Shown here: in pieces, positions 1-6,679 of the stretch
Layout of the letters: each line of letters opens with the position of its first letter
Numbering within the stretch: position 1 is the first letter of the stretch
NCBI GenBank assembly: GCA_045540655.1
Contig: JAZQHP010000024.1
Coordinates: forward strand, 1 to 9,835
Direction of reading: 5' to 3'
DNA length: 9,835 nt
Source: RGIG1959 sp045540655
GTDB taxonomy: Bacteria > Bacillota > Clostridia > Oscillospirales > Acutalibacteraceae
Program-made: the position numbers and the translations under genes
The notes under the pieces: model-generated
Databases searched by the model: none
Told to the model about the DNA's origin: nothing
The model's input: only the letters and a program-made list of their open reading frames with translations

Positions 1-85
1 GGTAACTTTATTCTACCAGAAATCTGTATGAACTTCATTTTTTATTTCGATAAAGTGTTGCACTTGATAGTATAATTCACCAATA

Positions 86-118
86 CAAAAAAATACGGCG
101 ACCTGTCGGTCGCCGTAT
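86..118 (-). terminator. Intrinsic terminator of the blaI-blaR1 operon
   Basis: A perfect 11-bp stem (93-103 with 108-118) closes a TGTC loop. Read on the minus strand it is followed by a run of seven T (87-93 on the plus strand as A). It starts four bases after the stop codon of the 102-residue membrane protein, so it ends the three-gene minus-strand operon. On the plus strand no T-run follows, so it should act in one direction only. Confidence 0.92.
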
Positions 119-122
119 GGTT

Positions 123-431
123 TCATGTGTGCTTCTTTCGCGTATGATCCGCAATGACAGTGATCAGCCCGCTGATCAGTGCGAGCACTCCAAGCGCGGT
201 CAGCGCCATCCAGATACCGCCGCCGAAGCTGCTGTACAAATAGATGTAGGTTGGGCCGTCCGCCCCACCGATAATGCCGATGGACGGCGCTCCTTCTTCC
301 GCGCCCCCGATGATCGCGATCGGTGTATCTGTTGTTGCTTTCGTTAAGATCGACAACGGCATCAACAAACTGACGACAATCAGCAACACACCGACAAGGA
401 TCACAATCATGCCGAAGATTCGTTTTTTCAT
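123..431 (-). CDS. Small two-helix membrane protein with a GGADGPT motif
   Basis: This is a 102-residue protein of unknown function. A hydrophobic helix is visible at about residues 5-27 and a second at 72-94, with a basic N-terminus (MKKR) and a basic tail (HTRKKH). The connecting segment, about residues 37-65, holds two related stretches, IAIIGGAEEGA (38-48) and IGIIGGADGPT (51-61). The second matches, from memory, the conserved GGADGPT segment of the beta subunits of sodium-translocating decarboxylases (OadB/GcdB family), but the protein is about a quarter of their length and cannot be such a pump on its own. Its ATG overlaps the TGA of the blaR1-like gene by four bases (ATGA), and a GAAGGAG site lies just upstream inside that gene, so translation is probably coupled. 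It is the last gene of the blaI-blaR1 operon and may serve that sensor system; this role is inferred from position alone. Confidence 0.8.
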   Translation of the reverse strand: MKKRIFGMIVILVGVLLIVVSLLMPLSILTKATTDTPIAIIGGAEEGAPSIGIIGGADGPTYIYLYSSFGGGIWMALTALGVLALISGLITVIADHTRKKHT

Positions 432-2737
432 GGGTTTCTCTCCTTCATAACCTCCACAACGCTTCCTGCAGGCAACTGCATCGGGTCGGAGGTCAACAAA
501 TAGCCGTTATAATGAATCACGACCGTATCGCCGACCTGCGCCTCACCTGACACCATGTCCTGCCCGATACGGATGCGTCCGCTGAAGCTTTGCCCTTCCG
601 TCAGCAGCACCTCGATATGCGACTCCTGCACATCGGTGACGGTCGCATACAGCGGCGGGTGGATGCCCTGCCCGAGCATCACGGTAGCTTCCTCGCCGTT
701 TTTCAGGCGATAGGTCACCTCCGCGCGACCGTCAAACTGCACGTCCGCCGTCAGCACCGGATAGGATTCCGCGGCATCTTCCAGCACATACGATTCGTAC
801 CACGAAGAATACGGGAACATCCCCTGAATCACGAAGCGGTGTTCCCCGTTTTCGTATACGCTGTGATACACGAGCGAATCTCTCACCCACACCAAACCCG
901 TGAACTCCTCCGATACCACTCCGGTTTTTACATCATAATACACCGTTTTCATATCGGTCACATGATTGCCGTATGTCATCAAGGCGCACAGAATATAACC
1001 ATCCGGACGCGGACTGTAAACTTTCGGCTCATTCGGGATATGGTTTCGGAAATCCAGCTCGCGACCGTCGAGCGCAAAGACGCTGTAATAATAGCTGCCG
1101 TCCCCTTCCATCGCCACGGAATAGCAGTCTGCCAGGGCATCCTCGGGCTGATATTGTTCCACTTTATATACCGTCGGCAGTTGCGCGGGATAGGTTTCCT
1201 GCACCGTGCCGTCGTAATACACCTTGACGATTTCGTCTTTCGAAAGGGGAACATCGATCCTTTCCACCGAGAAGGTGATCTCCCCCTCCACGGGCTGACC
1301 GCTTAAGCCTTCCGCCAGTATCGTGTTGCCGCTGACCTCTTTCACGGTGGCGAGCAACCACTGCGCGTCTTCATGCCCATCGAGAGGATCGATCGGTAGC
1401 ATATACTCCGCTTGCGCGCGGCAATGCGCCATTTGTTTGTCGATATAGCTTTGCGAATCGGTCGCTTTATGCCACAGACGCATCGGAAATCGCTCGCGGA
1501 TACTCGGAACATGGCGTTCACCGTCCTCCGCTTCCCAGTATTCCTGCAGGACATAAGAGCCGTCGAACTGCTTTTCGGCCACGATCACCGTTGGAATATG
1601 CGCACCCGACACGCTTTTCAGTTCGCCGTTCTCGCGCACATATTCTTCATACAAAACCCACATATACACTTCTGTGTGATCGGAGGTCTCCTTCATGCCG
1701 AGCACCTCGTGATGCTCGACCGCGACCTGCCCCTGCGCATATCCGCTCTGATGATGTTCGAGGATCCAGTCCCCCATCTTATAATCCAAGTACGAATCGA
1801 CGGTGCTCACCGGATTAAAAAACCAGCACAAAACCACCGTTCCCAGCAACACGCACGCGGCAATCGCAATCCACAAAGCGGGCTTTTTGAAGCTCAGCAC
1901 GGATTTCACGCGCGTTTTGACGTTGACTTCCCCGAACGCCAACGGAGCGAGCGTCAGTCGATGCGAAGCGGCACAACGCACCAACACCGAGGAATAGGCT
2001 TTGCGCTCCTCGAGCGATTTGTCATTCATCACCCGTTCATCGCACGCCGATTCCAGATCCCGACAGAACATGAAATACGCCACCCACACAAACGGATTAA
2101 ACCAGTGAATGCCGAGCGTCACAAAGGCAAGCAATTTCCAGAACATATCCCCGTAACGGATATGCGATCGCTCGTGCGCGATCACCCACTGCCGATCCTC
2201 CTCGGGAAGCGACGACGGCAGATAGATGCGCGGGCGAAACAGTCCCGACACAAACGGCGTGCCGATATCGTCGCCGATCCACACACGATCTTCCAGCGGA
2301 ATCGCTGTACGGGTGCGCCGACGAATCTGCCACATGCCGATCACACCGTATACCAGCATCGCAACCATGCCGAGCCCCCAGATAACCGTCGCCACCGCGG
2401 CGATCACCTGAAGCGGATTGATACTTGCTCCCGCCGTCGGTGCAAAGTTGTCACCGAGCACCTGATTCACCGCTTCGTTGACCACCGGCGACCCGCTGTC
2501 AATCTCCGGCATCGCCGCCGTGGTGATGGACATGGGAAGCGGCTCGCTGCTCGGAATCAGGCTGAACACGCTTTCAAGCGTGAACGGGCACAACAACCGA
2601 AGACCGACAAAGCCCCACGCCGCCATGCACAGCATCGAGGAATAGCGCTTGAGAAGCGGACGAAGAATCAGCACCGCCGCGATCAGCCACACGGCGGTCA
2701 GGCTCATGTTGAGCAGTTTGAAAAACACCTCGCCCAT
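428..2737 (-). CDS. BlaR1/MecR1-family M56 membrane metallopeptidase sensor
   Basis: In the BlaR1 class, an extracellular signal activates a cytoplasmic zinc protease that inactivates the partner BlaI repressor. Residue numbers here count from the ATG at 2743. Membrane helices are seen at about 13-31, 36-54, 112-135, 201-226 and 289-308. The M56 signature SGLFRPRIYLP lies at 166-176, the zinc/catalytic motif HERSH at 190-194, and a likely third ligand region ESACDE at 231-236. The extracellular part (about 313-771) is far larger than usual and shows no penicillin-binding SxxK/SxN/KTG series. It contains two related modules at 464-530 and 698-768, each with an ATV...V start and a GD/DG..V.V.Y.G...P.QLP end, which resemble DUF3221/OB-like modules. 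An AAGGAGG site lies 2 bases from the first ATG (2743) but 7 from the ATG at 2737, so the latter is preferred. The gene follows the blaI-like gene directly. The signal sensed is not evident, and beta-lactams are not supported. Confidence 0.88.
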   Translation of the reverse strand: MGEVFFKLLNMSLTAVWLIAAVLILRPLLKRYSSMLCMAAWGFVGLRLLCPFTLESVFSLIPSSEPLPMSITTAAMPEIDSGSPVVNEAVNQVLGDNFAPTAGASINPLQVIAAVATVIWGLGMVAMLVYGVIGMWQIRRRTRTAIPLEDRVWIGDDIGTPFVSGLFRPRIYLPSSLPEEDRQWVIAHERSHIRYGDMFWKLLAFVTLGIHWFNPFVWVAYFMFCRDLESACDERVMNDKSLEERKAYSSVLVRCAASHRLTLAPLAFGEVNVKTRVKSVLSFKKPALWIAIAACVLLGTVVLCWFFNPVSTVDSYLDYKMGDWILEHHQSGYAQGQVAVEHHEVLGMKETSDHTEVYMWVLYEEYVRENGELKSVSGAHIPTVIVAEKQFDGSYVLQEYWEAEDGERHVPSIRERFPMRLWHKATDSQSYIDKQMAHCRAQAEYMLPIDPLDGHEDAQWLLATVKEVSGNTILAEGLSGQPVEGEITFSVERIDVPLSKDEIVKVYYDGTVQETYPAQLPTVYKVEQYQPEDALADCYSVAMEGDGSYYYSVFALDGRELDFRNHIPNEPKVYSPRPDGYILCALMTYGNHVTDMKTVYYDVKTGVVSEEFTGLVWVRDSLVYHSVYENGEHRFVIQGMFPYSSWYESYVLEDAAESYPVLTADVQFDGRAEVTYRLKNGEEATVMLGQGIHPPLYATVTDVQESHIEVLLTEGQSFSGRIRIGQDMVSGEAQVGDTVVIHYNGYLLTSDPMQLPAGSVVEVMKERNP

Positions 2738-2739
2738 GC

Positions 2740-3102
2740 TCATTCCTCCTTAAATTCATCAATCATACGCTGCAGCTCGCGCACCTCCTGCGGCGACAGC
2801 GCCTTGCGCGACGCAAACGCCGCCACAAACGCGGGAAGCGAGCCGTCGAAGGTCTCCTCCAGAAACTGTTCGCTTTGCATCGCATAATACGCTTCGCGGG
2901 AGATGAGCGATGTCACCGTGCCACCGTCGTTGCGAAACAGTCCTTTCTCACACAGCTTTTTCAGCACCGTATACGTCGTGGATTTTTTCCAGGTCAGCTC
3001 GCGCTCGCACAGCTTGACAAGCTCCCCCGAAGACAGCGGCTCGTGCTCCCAGATGAGCTTCGCAAACCGCGCTTCCACCACGCCGAGCGTGTACATATCC
3101 AT
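2740..3102 (-). CDS. BlaI/MecI/CopY-family transcriptional repressor
   Basis: This is a 120-residue winged-helix repressor of the BlaI family, which binds dyad operators as a dimer and is inactivated through its BlaR1 partner. The DNA-binding half covers about residues 4-75, with the family recognition-helix pattern WKKSTTYTVLKKL at 38-50. The C-terminal dimerisation half includes FDGSLPAFVAAF (85-96) and a helical LSPQEVRELQRMIDEF (102-117), both typical of the family. No Asn-Phe pair is present where staphylococcal BlaI/MecI are cut, so the processing site, if any, differs. A TTG ten codons upstream (3132) keeps the frame open, but an AAAAGGAG site lies 8 bases before the ATG at 3102, which fixes the start there. 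The stop codon overlaps the first ATG of the M56 gene (ATGA). The promoter carries two operator-like dyads, so autorepression is likely. Confidence 0.9.
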   Translation of the reverse strand: MDMYTLGVVEARFAKLIWEHEPLSSGELVKLCERELTWKKSTTYTVLKKLCEKGLFRNDGGTVTSLISREAYYAMQSEQFLEETFDGSLPAFVAAFASRKALSPQEVRELQRMIDEFKEE

Positions 3103-3120
3103 ATCGGTCACTCCTTTTCG

Positions 3121-3137
3121 GTCTATTATCAATCGAC
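3121..3137. promoter_or_regulatory. Candidate BlaI operator O2
   Basis: GTCTATTATCAATCGAC repeats the GTCTAT-N5-ATAGAC pattern of O1 with a single arm mismatch (ATCGAC). It starts 25 bp from O1 and covers the predicted transcription start and early leader. Two such sites on one promoter suggest cooperative autorepression. Confidence 0.6.
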
Positions 3138-3144
3138 CGATTTT

Positions 3145-3173
3145 AGTCTATCACGAATAGACCAACTTGTCAA
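3145..3173 (-). promoter_or_regulatory. Promoter of the blaI-blaR1 operon
   Basis: On the minus strand, TTGACA (3168-3173) is separated by 17 bases from TAGACT (3145-3150). The -35 is perfect and the -10 matches at four of six positions, suggesting a promoter that is moderate when free. Transcription should begin near 3138, about 35 bases before the blaI start codon. The spacer and -10 coincide with an operator-like dyad. Confidence 0.8.
3146..3162. promoter_or_regulatory. Candidate BlaI operator O1
   Basis: GTCTATCACGAATAGAC is a 17-bp dyad with perfect 6-bp arms around a 5-bp centre. It covers the -10 and most of the spacer of the blaI promoter. This is the expected position and overall form for a BlaI-family operator, although the arm sequence differs from the staphylococcal TACA/TGTA type. 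Binding is inferred, not shown. Confidence 0.75.
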
Positions 3174-3220
3174 GCGGTATTTCCGATTTTCTGTGCCGCA
3201 TCCATCGGGAAAGGCAGTCA

Positions 3221-3252
3221 AAAAGCCCCGCACCGGCAACGTGCGAGGCTTT
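3221..3252 (-). terminator. Intrinsic terminator after the lipoprotein gene
   Basis: The arms 3222-3233 and 3241-3252 form a 12-bp stem with one mismatch around a 7-base loop. On the minus strand the stem is followed by GGCTTTTTGAC, a five-T tail. It begins about ten bases past the stop codon of the lipoprotein gene and separates it from the blaI promoter, so the two are different transcription units. Confidence 0.85.
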
Positions 3253-3261
3253 CGGGTGTGG

Positions 3262-3753
3262 TTATTCAAGATCCAGACTCACGTTCATTTCTAAGTAACG
3301 ACCTGTCAAGGCATAGGCTTTCTCATACGATGTATGCGTCCAACCGAAATCGTCGTTTTCGATGCCGATATTGTCAAGCACACCGGCGCGTCGTTCCTCG
3401 TTATACAACAGATTAACGTCGGTAGCGACGATCATCAGTTGTTCGCGAAACAGTTCCTGCTGTGATGCATCCAGCGCCGCCATACGGTCACTCACTGCAC
3501 TTTCGATCTCCTCGACCGTCAGTTCGGTGGCGGTGCCCCAATTCAGCGCATGAAACGCCAACAACGACGCTTGCATACTGACACCCATCGTACCGATCGG
3601 CAGTCTCTCGATATCGTCGAGAAATGCTTGTACACCTTGCGCATCGGTTGCATACGGTAATTCCGGCGCGTTGTTACCGCACCCCACCATCGCCATCATC
3701 ATCAACACCGCCAACACACATACCGCCGCACGCGTAAGAACCGTTTTGTTCAT
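3262..3753 (-). CDS. Small unrecognised lipoprotein
   Basis: This is a 163-residue protein that I cannot assign to a family. It begins with a lipoprotein signal peptide: a short basic start (MNKTVLTR), a hydrophobic stretch at about 9-23 and the lipobox MVGC, giving a lipid-modified Cys25 at the outer face of the membrane. The mature part is acidic and probably mostly helical, with no cysteine and no catalytic motif that I recognise. A TTG six codons upstream keeps the frame open, but that TTG lies at the edge of the GAAGGAG ribosome binding site, which is placed 9 bases before the ATG at 3753, so the ATG is the start. The gene lies between glgP and the blaI operon, with its own promoter (3793-3821) and terminator (3221-3252). 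Nothing in the sequence ties its function to either neighbour. Confidence 0.8.
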   Translation of the reverse strand: MNKTVLTRAAVCVLAVLMMMAMVGCGNNAPELPYATDAQGVQAFLDDIERLPIGTMGVSMQASLLAFHALNWGTATELTVEEIESAVSDRMAALDASQQELFREQLMIVATDVNLLYNEERRAGVLDNIGIENDDFGWTHTSYEKAYALTGRYLEMNVSLDLE

Positions 3754-3776
3754 AGTCTTTTGCTCCTTCAAACAAG

Positions 3777-3816
3777 AAATCCCGTTGCTTTCATTGTACG
3801 GAAAGCAACGGGATTT
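3777..3816 (-). terminator. glgP terminator hairpin overlapping the next promoter
   Basis: A perfect 16-bp inverted repeat (3777-3792 with 3801-3816) encloses an 8-base loop, 11 bases after the glgP stop codon. On the minus strand it is followed by the T-rich CTTGTTT, a weaker tail than a classical terminator. The first arm in the direction of transcription lies in the spacer of the lipoprotein promoter and the loop holds that promoter's -10. Confidence 0.8.
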
Positions 3817-3821
3817 GTCAA
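3793..3821 (-). promoter_or_regulatory. Promoter of the lipoprotein gene
   Basis: On the minus strand, a perfect TTGACA (3816-3821) is followed after 17 bases by TACAAT (3793-3798), five of six matches. Transcription should start near 3786, inside the second arm of the glgP terminator, leaving a leader of roughly 33 bases before the ATG at 3753. The leader therefore lacks the first arm and cannot fold the hairpin. Confidence 0.75.
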
Positions 3822-3826
3822 TACGC

Positions 3827-6460
3827 TTATTTCTTGTTACCCATGCCGGTCACCGGGCGGCAGTGCCAGATGCGGTCGGAGTAATCCTGGATCGAACGGT
3901 CGGAAGCGAAGATACCGCTGCCCGCCGTATTGAGCAGCGCCATGCGCGCCCACGACTCGGTGTCGGTGTACGCCTTCGCGGAATCCGCCTGCACGCGGCA
4001 GTAATCCTCGAAGTCCGCCAGCACCATGTAGGGATCCTTCGTGGTGAGGGAGCCTGCGATTTCGCCGAACTGGCGACCGCCGAAGCCCTTGAACATCACA
4101 TCGATCGCACGGTGCAGGTTGGGGTTCGCGTTGTAGAGATTCTGCGGATGGTAACCCATGCGCTTCTGGTTCTCCACTTCTTCCGAGCTCATACCGAAGA
4201 TGAAGATGTTATCTTCGCCCACGGAGTTGTAGATCTCGACGTTTGCGCCGTCCATCGTGCCGAGCGTGACAGCACCGTTCATCATGAGCTTCATGTTACC
4301 GGTACCGCTCGCTTCCGTACCCGCGAGCGAAATCTGCTCGGAGATATCCGCACTGGGCATCAGCAGTTCCGCCAGAGACACGCGGTAGTCTTCCAGATAG
4401 ACCACCTTCAGCTTCTCGCGGATGACCGGATCCTTTTCGATCTCCTTGCCGAGCAGGTAGATGAAGCGGATGATCTCCTTGGCGAGATAGTAGCCGGGCG
4501 CCGACTTCGCGCCGAAGATGTAGGTGCGCGGCACAAAGTCCATGTTCGGGTTCTCTTTGAGCTGCAGGTAGCTGTGCAGAATATGCAGGGCATTCAGATG
4601 CTGACGCTTATACTCATGCAGACGCTTGACCTGAACATCAAAGATGGAATCGGGATCGAGCACAACGCCGTTTTGCGCCTTCACATACGCGGCCAGGCGC
4701 TCCTTGTTGTGACGCTTGATCGCCATAAAGTCGGCGAGCGCCGCCTTATCGTCGGCAAAGTCACGCAGTTTGGCAAGCTCTGCCGCGTCCAGAACAAAGC
4801 CGTCGCCGATCTTGTCGGTGATGAACTTCGTCAGTTCGGGATTCGCCTGGCACAGCCAACGGCGGTGCGCGATGCCGTTCGTGACGTTCTTGAATTTTTC
4901 GGGCATGACGGTGTACGCATCGTGGAACACGTCCTGCTTGATGATCTCACTGTGAAGCTGGGACACGCCGTTGACGGAATGCGAGCCCGCCACGCAGAGG
5001 TTTGCCATCTTCACCAGACCGTAGCTGAGGATCGCCATGCGGCTGACCTTCTGCACGTCGTTGCCGGTCGCCTGCATCATCTCCGCGCTGTAGCGGTTGT
5101 TGATCTCGCACACGATCTGATAGATACGCGGCAGACGCTGTCTGAACAGGTCTTCCGGCCAGCACTCAAGCGCTTCCGCCATAACAGTATGGTTGGTGTA
5201 CGCCATCGTGCGGCTGATGATGTTCCACGCTTCTTCCCAACCGTATCCGCATTCGTCAAGCATAATGCGCATCAGTTCGGGAATTGCCAGCGTCGGGTGA
5301 GTATCGTTGATGTGGATCGCCGCCATTTCGGGCAGGTTATCCAGCGTGCCGTACTGTTGCAGGTGACGTTGCACGATGTCCTGCACAGACGCCGACACCA
5401 GGAAGTACTGCTGGGACAGACGCAGGGACTTGCCTTCGCGGTGGTTGTCCGCAGGATACAGCACCTGGGTGATGATCTCCGCCATCGCCTTCTGCTCCAT
5501 CGCGCGCATGTATTCGCCCTGGTTGAACAGCGACATATCCATGCCGGGAGCGGTCGAACGCCACAAACGCAGCGTCGACACACCGCGACCATCCTTACCC
5601 GCAACCATCAGGTCGTAGGGCTGAGCAATGATCACGGTCGCATTTTCATGCTCGATGTGATGGAAACCGTTGTCCCACCACTCGTGAATTTCGCCGTCAA
5701 AGCGCACTTCCTTGGCAAGCTCGGGACGCGGCAACAGCCAGCATTCGCCGCCGGGCAGCCAGAAGTCGGGGGTTTCCGTCTGCCAGCCGTCGACCAGCTT
5801 CTGACGGAAAATACCGTATTCGTACAGCAGAGAGTAGCCGACCGCCGGAATGGACGCGGTCGCCAGACCATCGAGGAAGCATGCCGCCAGACGACCCAGA
5901 CCACCGTTGCCGAGACCCGCATCGGGCTCCAGCTCGTAGAGGTTGTCCAGCTTGACACCGTACTTCTTGAGCTCAGCGTGAGCTTCTTCGGTCAGGTTCA
6001 TATTGAACAGGGTGTTCTTGAGCGAACGACCCATCAGAAATTCCATGCACAGGTAATAGACCTGCTTGGAATCCTGCTTGTGAGCAGTGGAAATGTAGTT
6101 CACACGCTCCCGACGCATACGGTCGCGCAGGACCAGCGCCAGCGCATTGTACCAGTTCTCGTCGGTCGCATCCTCGGGTTGCACCGAGAAGTTGTGCAAC
6201 AGCTTCGCGCGCAGTTCGTCGCCGAGGCTGACCGTCTTGGTCGTTTTCTTGGAAGCGGGCTTCTTCGCCGTTTCCTTCTTCGCAGATTCCTTCGCGGGTG
6301 CTTCCGCTTTCGCCGTTTCCTTCTTGGCGGCAGGCTTCTTCGCCGTTTCCTTCTTGGCGGCTTCGGCCTTGGGCGCTTCTTTCTTCGCAGGAGCTTTCTT
6401 AGCTTCCTCCGCGACAACCTCCGTCGCTTTTGCGGGCTTCTTCGTCGTTTCTTTACTCAC
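3827..6460 (-). CDS. glgP: Glycogen/alpha-glucan phosphorylase with a Lys/Ala-rich N-terminal tail
   Basis: This PLP enzyme of family GT35 releases glucose 1-phosphate from the non-reducing ends of glycogen or maltodextrins using phosphate. The catalytic body, about residues 77-877 of the GTG-started product, has the normal family length and hallmarks: DAGLGNGGLGRLAACFLDG (180-198), NDTHPTLAIPELMR (385-398), GAKSAPGYYLAKEII (650-664) and the PLP site EASGTGNMK with Lys724. It is probably active. The odd part is residues 2-76, a low-complexity tail built from AKKE, AKKP and AAKKE units that looks like bacterial histone-H1-like proteins. The frame extends up to an ATG at 6514, but no ribosome binding site precedes it. 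AGAAAGGTG stands 9 bases before the GTG at 6460, which I prefer. The promoter lies at 6547-6575. No other glycogen gene is in the window. The start codon is the least certain point. Confidence 0.95.
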   Translation of the reverse strand: MSKETTKKPAKATEVVAEEAKKAPAKKEAPKAEAAKKETAKKPAAKKETAKAEAPAKESAKKETAKKPASKKTTKTVSLGDELRAKLLHNFSVQPEDATDENWYNALALVLRDRMRRERVNYISTAHKQDSKQVYYLCMEFLMGRSLKNTLFNMNLTEEAHAELKKYGVKLDNLYELEPDAGLGNGGLGRLAACFLDGLATASIPAVGYSLLYEYGIFRQKLVDGWQTETPDFWLPGGECWLLPRPELAKEVRFDGEIHEWWDNGFHHIEHENATVIIAQPYDLMVAGKDGRGVSTLRLWRSTAPGMDMSLFNQGEYMRAMEQKAMAEIITQVLYPADNHREGKSLRLSQQYFLVSASVQDIVQRHLQQYGTLDNLPEMAAIHINDTHPTLAIPELMRIMLDECGYGWEEAWNIISRTMAYTNHTVMAEALECWPEDLFRQRLPRIYQIVCEINNRYSAEMMQATGNDVQKVSRMAILSYGLVKMANLCVAGSHSVNGVSQLHSEIIKQDVFHDAYTVMPEKFKNVTNGIAHRRWLCQANPELTKFITDKIGDGFVLDAAELAKLRDFADDKAALADFMAIKRHNKERLAAYVKAQNGVVLDPDSIFDVQVKRLHEYKRQHLNALHILHSYLQLKENPNMDFVPRTYIFGAKSAPGYYLAKEIIRFIYLLGKEIEKDPVIREKLKVVYLEDYRVSLAELLMPSADISEQISLAGTEASGTGNMKLMMNGAVTLGTMDGANVEIYNSVGEDNIFIFGMSSEEVENQKRMGYHPQNLYNANPNLHRAIDVMFKGFGGRQFGEIAGSLTTKDPYMVLADFEDYCRVQADSAKAYTDTESWARMALLNTAGSGIFASDRSIQDYSDRIWHCRPVTGMGNKK
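6230..6457 (-). repeat. Low-complexity repeat region encoding the AKKE/AKKP tail
   Basis: The 5' end of glgP contains short direct repeats. A 20-bp unit is identical at 6311-6330 and 6341-6360, and a 23-bp unit is identical at 6258-6280 and 6333-6355. All repeats keep the reading frame and encode variants of ETAKKPA. The region could change length by slippage or recombination without breaking the gene. Confidence 0.8.
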
Positions 6461-6546
6461 GATCTTCCACACCTTTCTGTATATTCGGGCTGTCTGAAAG
6501 AAAAAACGGTCCATTTCAAACAGATAGTATACCCCAGGTTGCTACT

Positions 6547-6575
6547 ATTATATACCAAGCCTTTTTATTTTGCAA
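6547..6575 (-). promoter_or_regulatory. Promoter of glgP
   Basis: On the minus strand, TTGCAA (6570-6575) is followed after 17 bases by a perfect TATAAT (6547-6552). Transcription should start near 6540, about 80 bases before the preferred GTG start at 6460 and about 25 before the unlikely ATG at 6514. The flanks are strongly AT-rich. Confidence 0.72.
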
Positions 6576-6614
6576 TAGTTTATAAAGAATATATAAAAAA
6601 ATTCTAAAAAACAC

Positions 6615-6635
6615 CTTAAAATTCATCATTTTAAG
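6615..6635. promoter_or_regulatory. Palindrome in the glgP-nagA divergent region
   Basis: CTTAAAAT (6615-6622) and ATTTTAAG (6628-6635) are perfect 8-bp arms around TCATC. The dyad lies upstream of both divergent promoters and has no T-run, so an operator or activator site is more likely than a terminator. No binding protein is known to me for this sequence. Confidence 0.45.
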
Positions 6636-6679
6636 TGAATTTGCACAAATTTCTGCCATTTTTTAGTCACCAATGAGCG

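Noticed and set aside
10..80. TATAAT at 71-76 on the plus strand, and an extended -10-like TGGTAGAAT on the minus strand (10-18)
   Set aside because: Neither has a -35 at proper spacing. The first would drive antisense RNA into the operon and the second would serve a gene outside the window, so neither can be supported from this sequence.
905..940. A KTG triplet (residues 606-608) in the extracellular part of the M56 protein, as in penicillin-binding domains
   Set aside because: No SxxK or SxN motif stands at the required distances and the surrounding sequence is a beta-rich stretch unlike a transpeptidase fold, so the triplet is coincidental.
1412..2887. A 491-codon plus-strand open frame opposite the M56 gene
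   Set aside because: It is the complement of the real gene in the same codon register, very rich in Arg, His and Gln, with no family motifs and no start signals.
6461..6514. Extension of glycogen phosphorylase to the ATG at 6514
   Set aside because: No ribosome binding site precedes that ATG and the added residues (rich in Phe and Arg) do not resemble the tail, whereas the GTG at 6460 has AGAAAGGTG at good spacing.
3671..6607. A 978-codon open frame on the plus strand opposite glgP
   Set aside because: It is the codon-register complement of a clear phosphorylase gene, has Arg/His/Leu-rich composition without any recognisable domain, and lacks a ribosome binding site. It arises from codon bias.
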